A stretch of 64,000 nucleotides of DNA, taken from NCBI GenBank assembly GCA_903834515.1, contig CAILJM010000027.1, forward strand, positions 1-64,000. The letters run 5' to 3'. Made by a program: the position numbers and the translations under genes. The notes below the pieces were generated by a model. That model saw only the letters and a program-made list of their open reading frames with translations. It was not told the origin of the DNA and searched no databases. Positions within the stretch are counted from its first letter, which is position 1; the number at the start of each line of letters is the position of its first letter. Origin of the DNA: an uncultured Actinomycetes bacterium (lineage in GTDB: Bacteria > Actinomycetota > Actinomycetes > Nanopelagicales > Nanopelagicaceae). Below are positions 19,356 through 27,483 of this stretch, one piece after another.

Positions 19356-20362
19356 AATATCTCTGCTCGAAGACTTACGGTCATCAAGTGCTCCATGGCA
19401 TCAATGGGCGTCATAGCGCCTGACACTACATCCGAAACAACTTCAATGATGGGCACCTCGACACCAACTCGGTGCGCAAGTTCTCGAATAGCCAGCGCAG
19501 AGGCGACTCCCTCAACGGTCTTAGGCATTTCAATTCGCGCTTGATGGATTGAGCCAGTACGGCCCAGGACTTCCCCGAAGGTTCGATTGCGAGAGAGCGG
19601 TGAACCACAGCTCGCCACGAGATCACCCATTCCCGCGAGACCTAAATTCGTCAGTGGATTTGCGCCGTAACCGATGCCAAATCTAGCAACCTCTCCGAGG
19701 CCGCGAGTGATGATCATTGATTGAGTATTTTCACCGTAGCCAAGTCCAATGGCCATTCCGACGGCGAGTGCGATGACGGATTTCGTAGCACCGGCTAATT
19801 CACATCCCACTAGATCTAGCGATGGGTAGACACGAAAATAAGGGTTGGTAAATAACTCAATCATCTCTTCAACCAACTGAGCATTTGGCGAAGCAGCGAC
19901 TGCTCCAGCCGGTTGTTTGAGGATGAGCTCACCAGCCAGGTTGGGTCCAGTAATAAGACCGACATGTGCCAAGGGAATATCAAGAATCTCAACGATTATC
20001 TCAGTCATTCGAGAGTACGAATCTGCCTCGATACCTTTGAGTGTGCTGATCAATTTCTTCTCAGGCGATATCAAGGTCGACCACGCTCTGAGATTTTCGC
20101 GCAGTGTTTGTGCTGGTACTGCCAAGACGAGAAGATCGCTAAAGCCGATCGCTTCTTCGATATTTGACGTTGCTCTTATCGCAGAACTTAATGTGATGCC
20201 AGGTAGAAACTTTAGATTTGTATGGTCGCGGTTGATCTCATCTACTACTTCAGTATTTCGCCCCCACATGAGAACTTCGTGGCCAGCATCAACGATAATT
20301 TGTGCGAGAGTTGTTCCCCACGCGCCAGTTCCAAGGACAGTGCACTTCATGGACTCACTCAT
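19352..20362 (-). CDS. gpsA: Glycerol-3-phosphate dehydrogenase (NAD(P)+)
   Basis: GpsA reduces dihydroxyacetone phosphate to glycerol 3-phosphate for phospholipids. The Rossmann motif TVLGTGAWGTTLA starts the protein, the GLITGPNLAGE loop lies near residue 140 and the catalytic lysine region ELAGATKSVIALA near 190. The frame extends 18 codons further, but those codons lie inside plsC. ATG at 20360-20362 (MSESMKCTVLG) is preceded by a weak AGAAGCGGG site; ATG at 20348-20350 (MKCTVLG) is an alternative. It overlaps the plsC stop, so acyltransferase and its substrate maker are coupled. Confidence 0.95.
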   Translation of the reverse strand: MSESMKCTVLGTGAWGTTLAQIIVDAGHEVLMWGRNTEVVDEINRDHTNLKFLPGITLSSAIRATSNIEEAIGFSDLLVLAVPAQTLRENLRAWSTLISPEKKLISTLKGIEADSYSRMTEIIVEILDIPLAHVGLITGPNLAGELILKQPAGAVAASPNAQLVEEMIELFTNPYFRVYPSLDLVGCELAGATKSVIALAVGMAIGLGYGENTQSMIITRGLGEVARFGIGYGANPLTNLGLAGMGDLVASCGSPLSRNRTFGEVLGRTGSIHQARIEMPKTVEGVASALAIRELAHRVGVEVPIIEVVSDVVSGAMTPIDAMEHLMTVSLRAEIL

Positions 20363-21149
20363 CCCGCTTCTTTTTAAAGTTACCAATTCTAGGCAAGGCC
20401 GAATTATGCGGGTCAAAAATTTCTGCAGGCGCCTTCGCGCCTCTCATCTCTTCCAAGAGTCTGGTAATGGCAGACATGACGTAGGCAGTCGCCTCCTCAA
20501 GAGCAATCGGATCATTCTCTCTCCCCTCCCACTTCTTAAAGGAGAGGGCAGGACCAGCCCACACGTGAACTTGAGTGCGTGGAAAAAGTTTTAAACGTTT
20601 TCCGTAAGTGGGTAATAGCTCCTGTGCCCCCCATTGTGCACATGGCACGACGGGAACTTGAGTAATAATGGCGAGCCTTGCGATGCCGGTTTTAGCTTTC
20701 ATCGGCCAGGTCTGCGGATCACGAGTGAGCGTTCCTTCAGGATAGACACCAAGGCAGTGACCAGATTTGAGAAAAGCTATTGCGTGGACAAGTGCCTGTG
20801 AAGCGCTCTCGCTCTCACGTTCTACCGGCACCTGCCCTGAGCCGGCGATTATTCTCCCGATGACTGGAACTCGAAAGACCGATGCCTTTCCGAGAAAACG
20901 AGGCGCTCTGCCATTTTTGAAGAGAAAATGCGCGAAAACGAGGGGGTCGGCATAGGAAATATGGTTTGAGACAACGATGACTGGACCGCTCTTGGGAATA
21001 TTCTCTGCCCCGCGCCAGTCGCGCTTTGTAAGCGCTCGCAAAATCGGCAAGACCAAGAGCGATGCATATTTAAAATAATTATTAGTTCCAAGTGGCGAAC
21101 CGGTTGGGGGTGCGTACTCGACAACCTGGGTGGGTTCATTCGCACTCAT
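20355..21149 (-). CDS. plsC: 1-acyl-sn-glycerol-3-phosphate acyltransferase
   Basis: PlsC acylates lysophosphatidic acid at the membrane. The protein has the acyltransferase motif NHISYAD (catalytic His and Asp) and the later substrate motif PEGT, 264 residues in total. An in-frame ATG exists at 21168-21170, but TATTCT stands six bases before the second ATG (21147-21149, MSANEPTQ), the same layout as other leaderless genes in this window, so I choose it. The N-terminal 30 residues are polar, followed by a hydrophobic stretch (YASLLVLPILRAL) that should anchor it to the membrane. It leads plsC-gpsA-ddl. Confidence 0.92.
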   Translation of the reverse strand: MSANEPTQVVEYAPPTGSPLGTNNYFKYASLLVLPILRALTKRDWRGAENIPKSGPVIVVSNHISYADPLVFAHFLFKNGRAPRFLGKASVFRVPVIGRIIAGSGQVPVERESESASQALVHAIAFLKSGHCLGVYPEGTLTRDPQTWPMKAKTGIARLAIITQVPVVPCAQWGAQELLPTYGKRLKLFPRTQVHVWAGPALSFKKWEGRENDPIALEEATAYVMSAITRLLEEMRGAKAPAEIFDPHNSALPRIGNFKKKRDE

Positions 21150-21155
21150 GCGATC

Positions 21156-21161
21156 AGAATA
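21156..21161 (-). promoter_or_regulatory. -10 box for leaderless plsC
   Basis: TATTCT, six bases, then ATG 21147-21149. The box lies inside the longer reading frame and so decides the start. Confidence 0.5.
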
Positions 21162-21233
21162 CTCATTCAATCAAATCCTCAACTGTTTAGCAGGTCGCGG
21201 GAATCAGCAAGTCATGGGAATCAGCAGGTGGTG

Positions 21234-21266
21234 CAAAAAAGAAAGAGGGGCCATCGCTGGCCCCTC
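21234..21266 (-). terminator. Rho-independent terminator after HU gene
   Basis: On the minus strand GAGGGGCCA-GCGA-TGGCCCCTC (21245-21266) is a nine-pair stem followed by TTTCTTTTTT. It lies 17 bases after the HU stop codon. Confidence 0.9.
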
Positions 21267-21282
21267 GAACTTGGTGAAAGTA

Positions 21283-21759
21283 CTACTTGCGCTTAGCTGG
21301 AGCCTTCTTAGCTGGAGCCTTCTTAGCTGGAGCCTTCTTAGCTGGAGCCTTCTTAGCTGGAGCCTTCTTAGCTGGAGCTTTCTTAGCTGGAGCTTTCTTA
21401 GCTGGAGCTTTCTTAGCTGGAGCCTTCACTACTGGCTTAGCGACAACCTTTACTGGTGGCTTTGGAGCTGCTTCAAGCTTACGTGCGCCTGAAATAACTT
21501 CCTTGAGAGCCTTTGCAGGGAGGAAGCGAACCTTCTTGCTTGCCTTGATCTGAATAGTCTCACCTGTGAATGGGTTGCGACCTTTACGTGCAGGGCGATC
21601 AACCTTCTTGAACTTACCGAAATCATTGACCATTACATCTTCGCCCTTTGCAATATTGCGGACGATTGAGTCAAAAACGATATCAACAGCGCGTGCTGCT
21701 TCCTTCTTGTTATCACCAAAGTGTGGTGCCAAGTATGCGATGAACTGGGCCTTGTTCAT
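21283..21759 (-). CDS. hup: DNA-binding protein HU with lysine-rich tail
   Basis: HU bends and compacts DNA. Residues 1-90 form a normal HU fold ([14 protein letters not shown], then [20 protein letters not shown], the DNA-contacting arm). Residues 91-158 are a basic tail ending in nine PAKKA-type units, as in actinobacterial HupB/HupS proteins, where the tail resembles histone H1 and adds DNA affinity. The tail is encoded by a 15-base tandem repeat. A GGGG site lies before ATG 21757-21759; the frame extends 11 codons upstream without support. Place next to leuD is conserved. Confidence 0.95.
   Translation of the reverse strand: MNKAQFIAYLAPHFGDNKKEAARAVDIVFDSIVRNIAKGEDVMVNDFGKFKKVDRPARKGRNPFTGETIQIKASKKVRFLPAKALKEVISGARKLEAAPKPPVKVVAKPVVKAPAKKAPAKKAPAKKAPAKKAPAKKAPAKKAPAKKAPAKKAPAKRK
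21293..21427. repeat. Nine 15-base tandem repeats in the HU tail
   Basis: The unit TTAGCTGGAGC(C/T)TTC repeats nine times in frame, encoding A-P-A-K-K on the minus strand. Near-identity of units at the nucleotide level (only C/T changes) points to recent copying and likely length variation between strains. Confidence 0.95.
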
Positions 21760-21770
21760 GATTCCCCTTA

Positions 21771-21780
21771 TTACGCGTAA
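21771..21780. promoter_or_regulatory. Palindrome TTACGCGTAA, HU leader copy
   Basis: A perfect 10-base palindrome 12 bases upstream of the HU start codon. An identical one lies about 107 bases further upstream. Together they bracket the HU promoter region (21781-21877), which has no gene. Confidence 0.4.
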
Positions 21781-21877
21781 ATTGCTAAGCATTTGCCTAA
21801 CGATGTGAGAAATCTACGCAGGCTCTCACACTATGGGTGTCATACGGCGCGGTGTGTCGCATTAAAAATTAACATTT

Positions 21878-21887
21878 TTACGCGTAA
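21878..21887. promoter_or_regulatory. Palindrome TTACGCGTAA, distal copy
   Basis: Same 10-base core, here extended to the 16-base palindrome TTTTTACGCGTAAAAA at 21875-21890. It lies between the leuD terminator and the HU promoter. Confidence 0.4.
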
Positions 21888-21889
21888 AA

Positions 21890-21933
21890 AATGAGAAAAA
21901 ACTCTCAACAACTGATTTAGAGTTATTGAGAGT
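21890..21933 (-). terminator. Rho-independent terminator after leuCD
   Basis: ACTCTCAA-c-AACT (21901-21913) pairs with AGTT-a-TTGAGAGT (21921-21933) around a seven-base loop. On the minus strand it is followed by TTTTTCTCATTTTTT. It starts 18 bases past the leuD stop. Confidence 0.85.
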
Positions 21934-21950
21934 TTCTCGTGAGAATATAA

Positions 21951-22550
21951 TTACTGGAGCGCAGGTAGCGTTTTAGGCTTAAAAGCAGCCCTTTTCGCCT
22001 CGAATGCGCTTACCTCATCGATCTTCTTGAGAGTAAGTCCGATGTCATCTAGACCCTCCATCAAGCGCCAGCGTGTGTAATCATCAATCTCAAAGGAGTG
22101 ATTTACGCCTGCATAATGCACGCTCTTCGATTCAAGATCTACTGTGATGGCGGTTGTTGGATCCTTTTCGATCGCCTGCCAAATCTCTTCGATCACCTCT
22201 TGGGCAAGCAATACGGTGAGCAGCCCAGCCTTCTGCGAATTTCCTCGGAAAATATCAGCAAAACGGCTCGAGAGAACGACTTTAAAACCGTAGTTCTGAA
22301 GCGCCCAGACGGCATGCTCTCGTGATGAGCCAGTACCAAAATCAGGACCTGCAACGAGAATCGTTGCGCCTTCGTATTCGCTCTTGTTTAATACAAACTC
22401 TGGATCACTTCGCCAAGCAGAGAAGAGGCCATCCTCAAATCCACTCTTGGTTACGCGCTTGAGATAGACGGCGGGAATAATTTGATCGGTATCGACATTG
22501 CTGCGACGAAGTGGAATTGCTCTACCTGTGTGTGAAATAAATTTTTCCAT
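21951..22550 (-). CDS. leuD: 3-isopropylmalate dehydratase small subunit
   Basis: LeuD is the small (swivel) subunit of isopropylmalate isomerase in leucine synthesis. The 199-residue protein begins [27 protein letters not shown] and has the [13 protein letters not shown] motif near residue 68. AAGGAGCG lies before its ATG, 11 bases after leuC. It ends the leuCD operon just before a terminator. Length and order are standard. Confidence 0.97.
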   Translation of the reverse strand: MEKFISHTGRAIPLRRSNVDTDQIIPAVYLKRVTKSGFEDGLFSAWRSDPEFVLNKSEYEGATILVAGPDFGTGSSREHAVWALQNYGFKVVLSSRFADIFRGNSQKAGLLTVLLAQEVIEEIWQAIEKDPTTAITVDLESKSVHYAGVNHSFEIDDYTRWRLMEGLDDIGLTLKKIDEVSAFEAKRAAFKPKTLPALQ

Positions 22551-22561
22551 GTAATCGCTCC

Positions 22562-23959
22562 TTACAAATCAGCTGGTGACGAGAGAGTTCCACGCAATGC
22601 AGTTGCTGCTGCAACGAGTGGGCTAACGAGGTGAGTACGCCCACCCTTACCTTGGCGACCTTCAAAATTACGGTTTGAGGTTGATGCGGCTCTTTCTTGT
22701 GGTTTCAATTGATCCGGGTTCATTCCTAGACACATTGAGCAACCAGCGTTACGCCACTCCCCGCCGGCATCGAGAAAGACCTTATCAAGGCCTTCTGATT
22801 CAGCTTGTAATCTCACCTTTGCCGAACCTGGAACCACGAGAAGGCGGATTGAAGGGGCAATCTTCTTCCCCTTGAGAACTTCTGCCGCAGCCCGAAGGTC
22901 TTCAATTCGACCATTTGTGCATGATCCAAGGAAGACGGTATCTACTGATACTGATTTCAAAGGAGTACCAGCAACAAGTCCCATATAGGCAAGTGCGCGT
23001 TCAGCAGCGCCACGCTCTTCTGCATCGGTAATCTCTTCAGGATTTGGGACATTTGCGTTGAGAGGGAGTCCTTGGCCTGGGTTGGTTCCCCACGTAACAA
23101 ATGGCTCAAGCTCATCTGCATCGATCGTAATTTCTTTATCGAAGATTGCATCAGAGTCGCTTTGCAGCGTCTTCCAATACTGTACAGCCGCATCCCATTC
23201 GGCACCTTGTGGTGCGTGAGGCTTATCTTTCACATACGCAAAAGTCGTCTCGTCTGGTGCGATCAATCCTGCACGAGCACCGGCCTCGATAGACATATTA
23301 CAGACCGTCATACGGCCTTCCATCGACAGTGCACGTATCGCTGATCCACGATATTCCAACACATAGCCTTGACCGCCACCAGTTCCGATTTTTGCAATGA
23401 TGGCAAGAATAATGTCTTTCGAAGTGACCCCAGGCTTCAGCGTGCCTTCAACGTTAATAGCCATCGTCTTTGGTCGTATTAATGGGAGAGTTTGTGTAGC
23501 AAGAACGTGTTCGACTTCCGACGTACCAATTCCAAAGGCAAGTGCTCCGAAGGCGCCATGTGTCGACGTATGCGAATCGCCGCAGACGATTGTCATGCCA
23601 GGTTGAGTAATTCCGAGTTGTGGACCAACGACGTGAACAATTCCCTGTTGTGAATCCCCAAGTGAATGGATGCGTACTCCGAATTCTTTGCAGTTCGCAC
23701 GAAGAGTATCAACCTGCAACTTTGAAACAGGATCGGCAATTGGTTGATCGATGTTTAGAGTCGGGACGTTGTGATCTTCAGTTGCAATCGTAAGATCGGG
23801 GCGACGAACTGGGCGACCAGCAAGGCGTAGACCATCAAATGCCTGAGGGCTCGTCACTTCATGAATAAGGTGAAGATCGATATAGAGCAAATCAGGTTCA
23901 TTTGCTGCGCTGCTGACGATGTGATCAGCCCAAATCTTCTCTGCGAGAGTCTTACCCAT
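22562..23959 (-). CDS. leuC: 3-isopropylmalate dehydratase large subunit
   Basis: LeuC carries the [4Fe-4S] cluster of isopropylmalate isomerase. The 465-residue protein has the three cluster cysteines: one in FLGSCTNGR near residue 345 and two in [10 protein letters not shown] near 407-410. GGAGG precedes its ATG at 23957-23959. It is divergent from an IclR-type regulator, the arrangement known in actinobacteria for leucine-responsive control of leuCD. Confidence 0.97.
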   Translation of the reverse strand: MGKTLAEKIWADHIVSSAANEPDLLYIDLHLIHEVTSPQAFDGLRLAGRPVRRPDLTIATEDHNVPTLNIDQPIADPVSKLQVDTLRANCKEFGVRIHSLGDSQQGIVHVVGPQLGITQPGMTIVCGDSHTSTHGAFGALAFGIGTSEVEHVLATQTLPLIRPKTMAINVEGTLKPGVTSKDIILAIIAKIGTGGGQGYVLEYRGSAIRALSMEGRMTVCNMSIEAGARAGLIAPDETTFAYVKDKPHAPQGAEWDAAVQYWKTLQSDSDAIFDKEITIDADELEPFVTWGTNPGQGLPLNANVPNPEEITDAEERGAAERALAYMGLVAGTPLKSVSVDTVFLGSCTNGRIEDLRAAAEVLKGKKIAPSIRLLVVPGSAKVRLQAESEGLDKVFLDAGGEWRNAGCSMCLGMNPDQLKPQERAASTSNRNFEGRQGKGGRTHLVSPLVAAATALRGTLSSPADL

Positions 23960-24026
23960 CTATCCTCCAAATTAGTCTTTAGCGTGCCCGTTGGTGCTTT
24001 CGTTCTTCTTTAGTTCGCTCTAGTTG

Positions 24027-24045
24027 CATCTCGCATTTCGAGATG
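24027..24045. promoter_or_regulatory. Probable operator between leuC and ndgR
   Basis: CATCTCG (24027-24033) and CGAGATG (24039-24045) are perfect inverted repeats with a five-base spacer. The site ends seven bases before the regulator's -10 box, so binding could block ndgR and act on leuCD. Assignment to the IclR protein encoded next door is inference. Confidence 0.5.
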
Positions 24046-24052
24046 ACAGTAT

Positions 24053-24058
24053 TAGAGT
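24053..24058 (+). promoter_or_regulatory. -10 box for leaderless ndgR
   Basis: TAGAGT, six bases, then ATG 24065. A GTG at 24059 is also in frame but would lie before the expected transcription start. Confidence 0.5.
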
Positions 24059-24064
24059 GTGGAC

Positions 24065-24778
24065 ATGAACAATAGCGGAGTCGGCGTACTGGACAAAGCC
24101 GTCAAAATTTTAGCGACCCTCGAATCAGGTCCCCACTCCCTCTCTGAGTTGGTCGCGGCAACGGGAATAGCCCGACCTACCGCCCATCGCCTCGCAGTCG
24201 CTTTGGAGTTCCACCGCCTTGTGACGCGAGACCTTATGGGTCGATTTACATTAGGGCCAAGGCCCGGAGAACTAGCCGCTGCCGCCGGTGAGGACCGATT
24301 GCTCGCCGTCGCAACCCCTGCCCTATCAGCACTGCGCGATGCCACATCCGAGAGCGCTCAACTGTATCGACGGCAGGGCGATCAGCGCGTCTGCGTGGCA
24401 ACTGCAGAGCGAATGAGCGGCCTTCGCGATTCCGTGCCTGTCGGTACCGTTCTCACAATGCAGGCAGGTTCGGCAGCGCAAGTTCTACTTGCTTGGGAAG
24501 AGCCAGAGAAACTTCGTCGCGGATTAACCGGAGCGATTTTTACCGCAGCATCACTCTCTGCAGTTCGGCGCCGTGGGTGGGCTCAATCTGTGGGCGAACG
24601 TGAAGTCGGCGTCGCATCAGTATCAGCCCCCGTCAGGGGTCCGAATAATAAGGTTATTGCGGCGGTAAGTATCAGTGGCCCGATTGAGAGACTCGGCCGC
24701 CAACCAGGAAGATCTCATGCCGCCCAAGTCTTGGCAACGGCTGCGCGCCTCACTGATTATTTAGCTCAGTTAAAATAA
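24065..24778 (+). CDS. ndgR: IclR-family regulator of leuCD (NdgR/LtbR type)
   Basis: The 237-residue protein has an N-terminal winged helix-turn-helix (SLSELVAATGIARPTAHRLAVAL, roughly residues 25-48) and a C-terminal IclR effector domain. In Streptomyces (NdgR) and Corynebacterium (LtbR) the orthologue in exactly this position controls leuCD and other amino-acid genes. I infer the same role here. The ATG at 24065 was chosen from the -10 box six bases upstream. A strong hairpin terminator follows immediately. Confidence 0.88.
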   Translation: MNNSGVGVLDKAVKILATLESGPHSLSELVAATGIARPTAHRLAVALEFHRLVTRDLMGRFTLGPRPGELAAAAGEDRLLAVATPALSALRDATSESAQLYRRQGDQRVCVATAERMSGLRDSVPVGTVLTMQAGSAAQVLLAWEEPEKLRRGLTGAIFTAASLSAVRRRGWAQSVGEREVGVASVSAPVRGPNNKVIAAVSISGPIERLGRQPGRSHAAQVLATAARLTDYLAQLK

Positions 24779-24810
24779 AAATAACCGAGAGCGCTAGCTC
24801 CCGGTTATTT
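24779..24810. terminator. Bidirectional terminator between ndgR and tRNA-Glu
   Basis: AAATAACCG-a-GAG pairs with CTC-c-CGGTTATTT around CGCTAG. The plus-strand side continues into TAATCTCTTTC and the minus-strand side into TTTTATTTTAA, so it can serve the convergent tRNA transcript as well. Confidence 0.85.
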
Positions 24811-24882
24811 AATCTCTTTCATATCTTGCACAGCATTCAGATCATTCACGGCATTGACGCCATTGCATCGAATCAGACTTTG

Positions 24883-24955
24883 TAGCCCCGAAGGGATTCG
24901 AACCCTCGTAGCTGACTTGAGAAGCCAGAGTCCTAGGCCGCTAGACGACGGGGCC
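24883..24955 (-). tRNA. tRNA-Glu (anticodon CTC)
   Basis: A 73-base cloverleaf: acceptor GGCCCCG/CGGGGCT with one G-U pair at its end, anticodon stem CTGGC/GTCAG with loop TTCTCAA (anticodon CTC), and T arm AGGGTTCGAATCCCT. The 3' CCA is not encoded. It reads GAG codons; the region between it and the terminator holds nothing else I can name. Confidence 0.95.
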
Positions 24956-25017
24956 CTAGTAGTAACGCTCTAAACCATTATTCAGTTGTACGCACTTTCA
25001 CCTGCACAAGTACGTTC

Positions 25018-25046
25018 ATAGATCCGCCACCTTCGTGGCGATCTAT
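25018..25046. other. Strong hairpin directly after tRNA-Gln
   Basis: ATAGAT(C)CGCCAC and GTGGCGATCTAT pair around CTTC with a single bulged C. It begins two bases past the tRNA-Gln 3' end and has no U-run, so it may be a processing or transcript-end element rather than a classical terminator. Confidence 0.6.
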
Positions 25047-25048
25047 CG

Positions 25049-25120
25049 CTGGGGTACCAGGACTCGAACCTAGACTAAATGAACCAGAATCACTTGGGCT
25101 GCCAATTACCCCATACCCCA
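25049..25120 (-). tRNA. tRNA-Gln (anticodon CTG)
   Basis: A 72-base cloverleaf: acceptor TGGGGTA/TACCCCA, anticodon stem AGTGA/TCATT with loop TTCTGGT (anticodon CTG), T arm CTAGG-TTCGAGT-CCTGG. No encoded CCA. It is followed downstream by tRNA-Glu, and gltX lies upstream, a conserved actinobacterial cluster. Confidence 0.95.
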
Positions 25121-25217
25121 CCAAAATCGACGCTTTCACGCCTATCTCGGAAGGGCTAAGGATAGCCGAACTTTTCACCGCTTTCGAACCGGTCCGGGCA
25201 GGCTCCCTCGTTGAGAT

Positions 25218-26684
25218 CTAGAGTGCCGCTTGGATACGTTCGAGCGACTTTTGAGCCCCGAGTAACTCCATTGATTCGAAGAGTGGTGGCGAAATATGAC
25301 TTCCGGTCACAGCAATGCGCAAAGCGCTGAATGCGATCCGAGGCTTGAGCCCAAGTTCGACGATGAGGGCTTGCCTCAAAATCCCTTCGATACTCTCATG
25401 ATTCCACTCTGCCAGCCCTGCTAGCCGATCGGCAGAAATCTTCAGAACTTCCTTGGACTGCGAATCTGCAATCTTTTCCGCCGACTCTGATTCAACGTTA
25501 AATTCAGAGACGAAGAGGAAGTTCAATAGGGCTGGGATCTCGCTCAACGTAGTGATGCGCTCTTGAATTATCGGAAGGGCCTTTTTCACGAGCTCAATTT
25601 CACTCGCCGTGCCAGAGATTGTTCCAGCATTGATGAGGAAGGGTTTAGCCCATTCGAGGAAGGCATCCAACGTGAGGGCTCGAATCTTGTCGCCATTGAT
25701 TGCTTCGAGCTTCTTCATATCAAAGCGCGCTGGAGAGCTGTGCACACGCTCAACCGTAAAGAGTTCGGTCAGCTCCTTCATTGTGACATTTTCACGATCT
25801 TCGCCGGGCGACCAACCGAGCAAGGCTAAATAGTTACAAATTGCTTCCGGCAAGTAACCGGCATCTCGATACCAAGCAATCGACGTTTCGCCATTTCGTT
25901 TTGAAAGTTTCGCATTATCTTGCCCCATCACAAATGGCAGATGGGCAAAGAGCGGATAATCCTTAACATCAACTCCCATTGCATCATAGACGCGAAGTTG
26001 ACGAGGTGTAGATGAGAGCAGGTCTTCCCCTCTAAGAACGTGACTTACCTTCATCAAGACATCATCAACTGCAACTGCGAGGGTGTAGAGCGGTGAACCG
26101 TCATGCCTCACCAGGACAAAGTCCGGCACAAACTTATGCTCAAACGTCACATCGCCACGAATGAGGTCGGTAAAGGTCGTTGAACCATCTGGCATAAGCA
26201 TGCGAACGACAGGCAGACGTCCTTCTGCTTTGTATTCATCAATTTGTTGCGATGAGAGATCGCGGCAATGTCCGTTGTAGCCTGGTGCTTGATTCGCTTT
26301 GCGCTGCGCCTCTCGGACAGCCTCAAGTTCCTCCGCTGAGCAATAGCAGTGATAGGCATCGCCTTGAGCCAAAAACTTTGAAGCCCATTCGGCGTAAATT
26401 TCTAGACGCTCGCTCTGAAGGTAGGGCCCATGTGGACCTCCTACTTCAGGACCTTCATCCCAGTCGAGACCAAGCCATTTCAAAGTATTGATTGCAGCCT
26501 GAATATATTCAGGAGTCACTCGTTCCGTATCAGTATCTTCAATTCTGAAGATGAACTTGCCACCGGTATGTCGCGCATAGGCCCAATCGAAGAGCGCGGT
26601 TCGGATATTTCCAACATGCAACTCCCCGGTCGGAGATGGTGCAAAGCGAACTCGAACTTCTCGGGACGAATTATTAGCGGGCAT
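25218..26684 (-). CDS. gltX: Glutamyl-tRNA synthetase
   Basis: GltX charges tRNA-Glu; in actinobacteria it also mischarges tRNA-Gln, corrected later by GatCAB. The 488-residue class I synthetase has the HIGH-type motif PTGELHVGN near residues 16-24 and the KMSKS-type motif KLSKRNG near 255. It overlaps the upstream FAH-family gene by 11 bases and lies just upstream of its tRNA substrates. GatCAB is not in the window, so the dual role is inferred from the group. Confidence 0.97.
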   Translation of the reverse strand: MPANNSSREVRVRFAPSPTGELHVGNIRTALFDWAYARHTGGKFIFRIEDTDTERVTPEYIQAAINTLKWLGLDWDEGPEVGGPHGPYLQSERLEIYAEWASKFLAQGDAYHCYCSAEELEAVREAQRKANQAPGYNGHCRDLSSQQIDEYKAEGRLPVVRMLMPDGSTTFTDLIRGDVTFEHKFVPDFVLVRHDGSPLYTLAVAVDDVLMKVSHVLRGEDLLSSTPRQLRVYDAMGVDVKDYPLFAHLPFVMGQDNAKLSKRNGETSIAWYRDAGYLPEAICNYLALLGWSPGEDRENVTMKELTELFTVERVHSSPARFDMKKLEAINGDKIRALTLDAFLEWAKPFLINAGTISGTASEIELVKKALPIIQERITTLSEIPALLNFLFVSEFNVESESAEKIADSQSKEVLKISADRLAGLAEWNHESIEGILRQALIVELGLKPRIAFSALRIAVTGSHISPPLFESMELLGAQKSLERIQAAL

Positions 26685-27465
26685 GTGAACTCACCGTATT
26701 CGTCAATTGCCCGATCCCTTCGATTGATATTTCTACTTTTTCGCCGGCCCCCATTGGGCCAATACCTGCTGGAGTACCGGTCAAAATGACATCACCCGGC
26801 AGAAGTGTCATGACAGATGTAACGAAGTGGATGATTGAGGGCACGTCGAAGATCATCGAAGATATTAGCTCAGATTGTTTGACGATCCCATCAACGACTG
26901 TCTCAATCCGTTGTGAGCCCGGGGTAAATTCAGTTTCAATCCAGGGCCCGAGGGGACAGAAGGTGTCAAAACTCTTGGCACGAGTCCACTGTCCATCACG
27001 CTTTTGCAACTCACGCGAGGTTACATCGTTGGCGATGGTATATCCGTAGATAACATCCGCATACTTTTCTTTCGGAACATCTTTGCAGATTCTTGAGATG
27101 ACAATGGCAAGCTCACCCTCATAATCAATAGATGGCGCCATTGCCGGCCATTGAATAACCTCGTTAGGCCCAATTACAGAAGTATTTGGCTTGAGGAAGA
27201 TAATTGGTTCATCCGGTACTACCGAATTCATCTCCGCAGCATGATCTGCGTAATTCTTACCTACGCAGACAACCTTGCTCCGAGGAATTACTGGGGCCAG
27301 CAGCCGGACATCTTCTAGTGCGACCTTTGTCTCAGTCGGAACGATGCCTGAATAGATTGGATCTCCCTTGATGACCAAGATATCGCCTTGATCATTGAGC
27401 ACTCCAAAGTGAGGATCCGTGCCAATGCCAGCACTAGCTGGTGGAGAAAACCGAACAATACGCAT
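26674..27465 (-). CDS. Fumarylacetoacetate hydrolase-family protein
   Basis: The 263-residue protein has the C-terminal FAH catalytic domain: VGKNYADHAAEM near residue 70, the metal ligands in DYEGELA near 115 and NDVTSRE near 147, and the closing TGTPAGIGPM near 230. Members cleave or decarboxylate 2-oxo acids such as oxaloacetate or homoprotocatechuate products; the substrate here is not readable. A homologue next to gltX is conserved in actinobacteria, including mycobacteria. It starts a leaderless transcript that continues into gltX. Confidence 0.85.
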   Translation of the reverse strand: MRIVRFSPPASAGIGTDPHFGVLNDQGDILVIKGDPIYSGIVPTETKVALEDVRLLAPVIPRSKVVCVGKNYADHAAEMNSVVPDEPIIFLKPNTSVIGPNEVIQWPAMAPSIDYEGELAIVISRICKDVPKEKYADVIYGYTIANDVTSRELQKRDGQWTRAKSFDTFCPLGPWIETEFTPGSQRIETVVDGIVKQSELISSMIFDVPSIIHFVTSVMTLLPGDVILTGTPAGIGPMGAGEKVEISIEGIGQLTNTVSSHAR

Positions 27466-27471
27466 TAGGCG

Positions 27472-27477
27472 AGCCTA
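27472..27477 (-). promoter_or_regulatory. -10 box for leaderless FAH-family gene
   Basis: TAGGCT, six bases, then ATG 27463-27465. The box lies in the 18-base gap after the CorC-like gene. Confidence 0.5.
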
Positions 27478-27483
27478 CAACTA

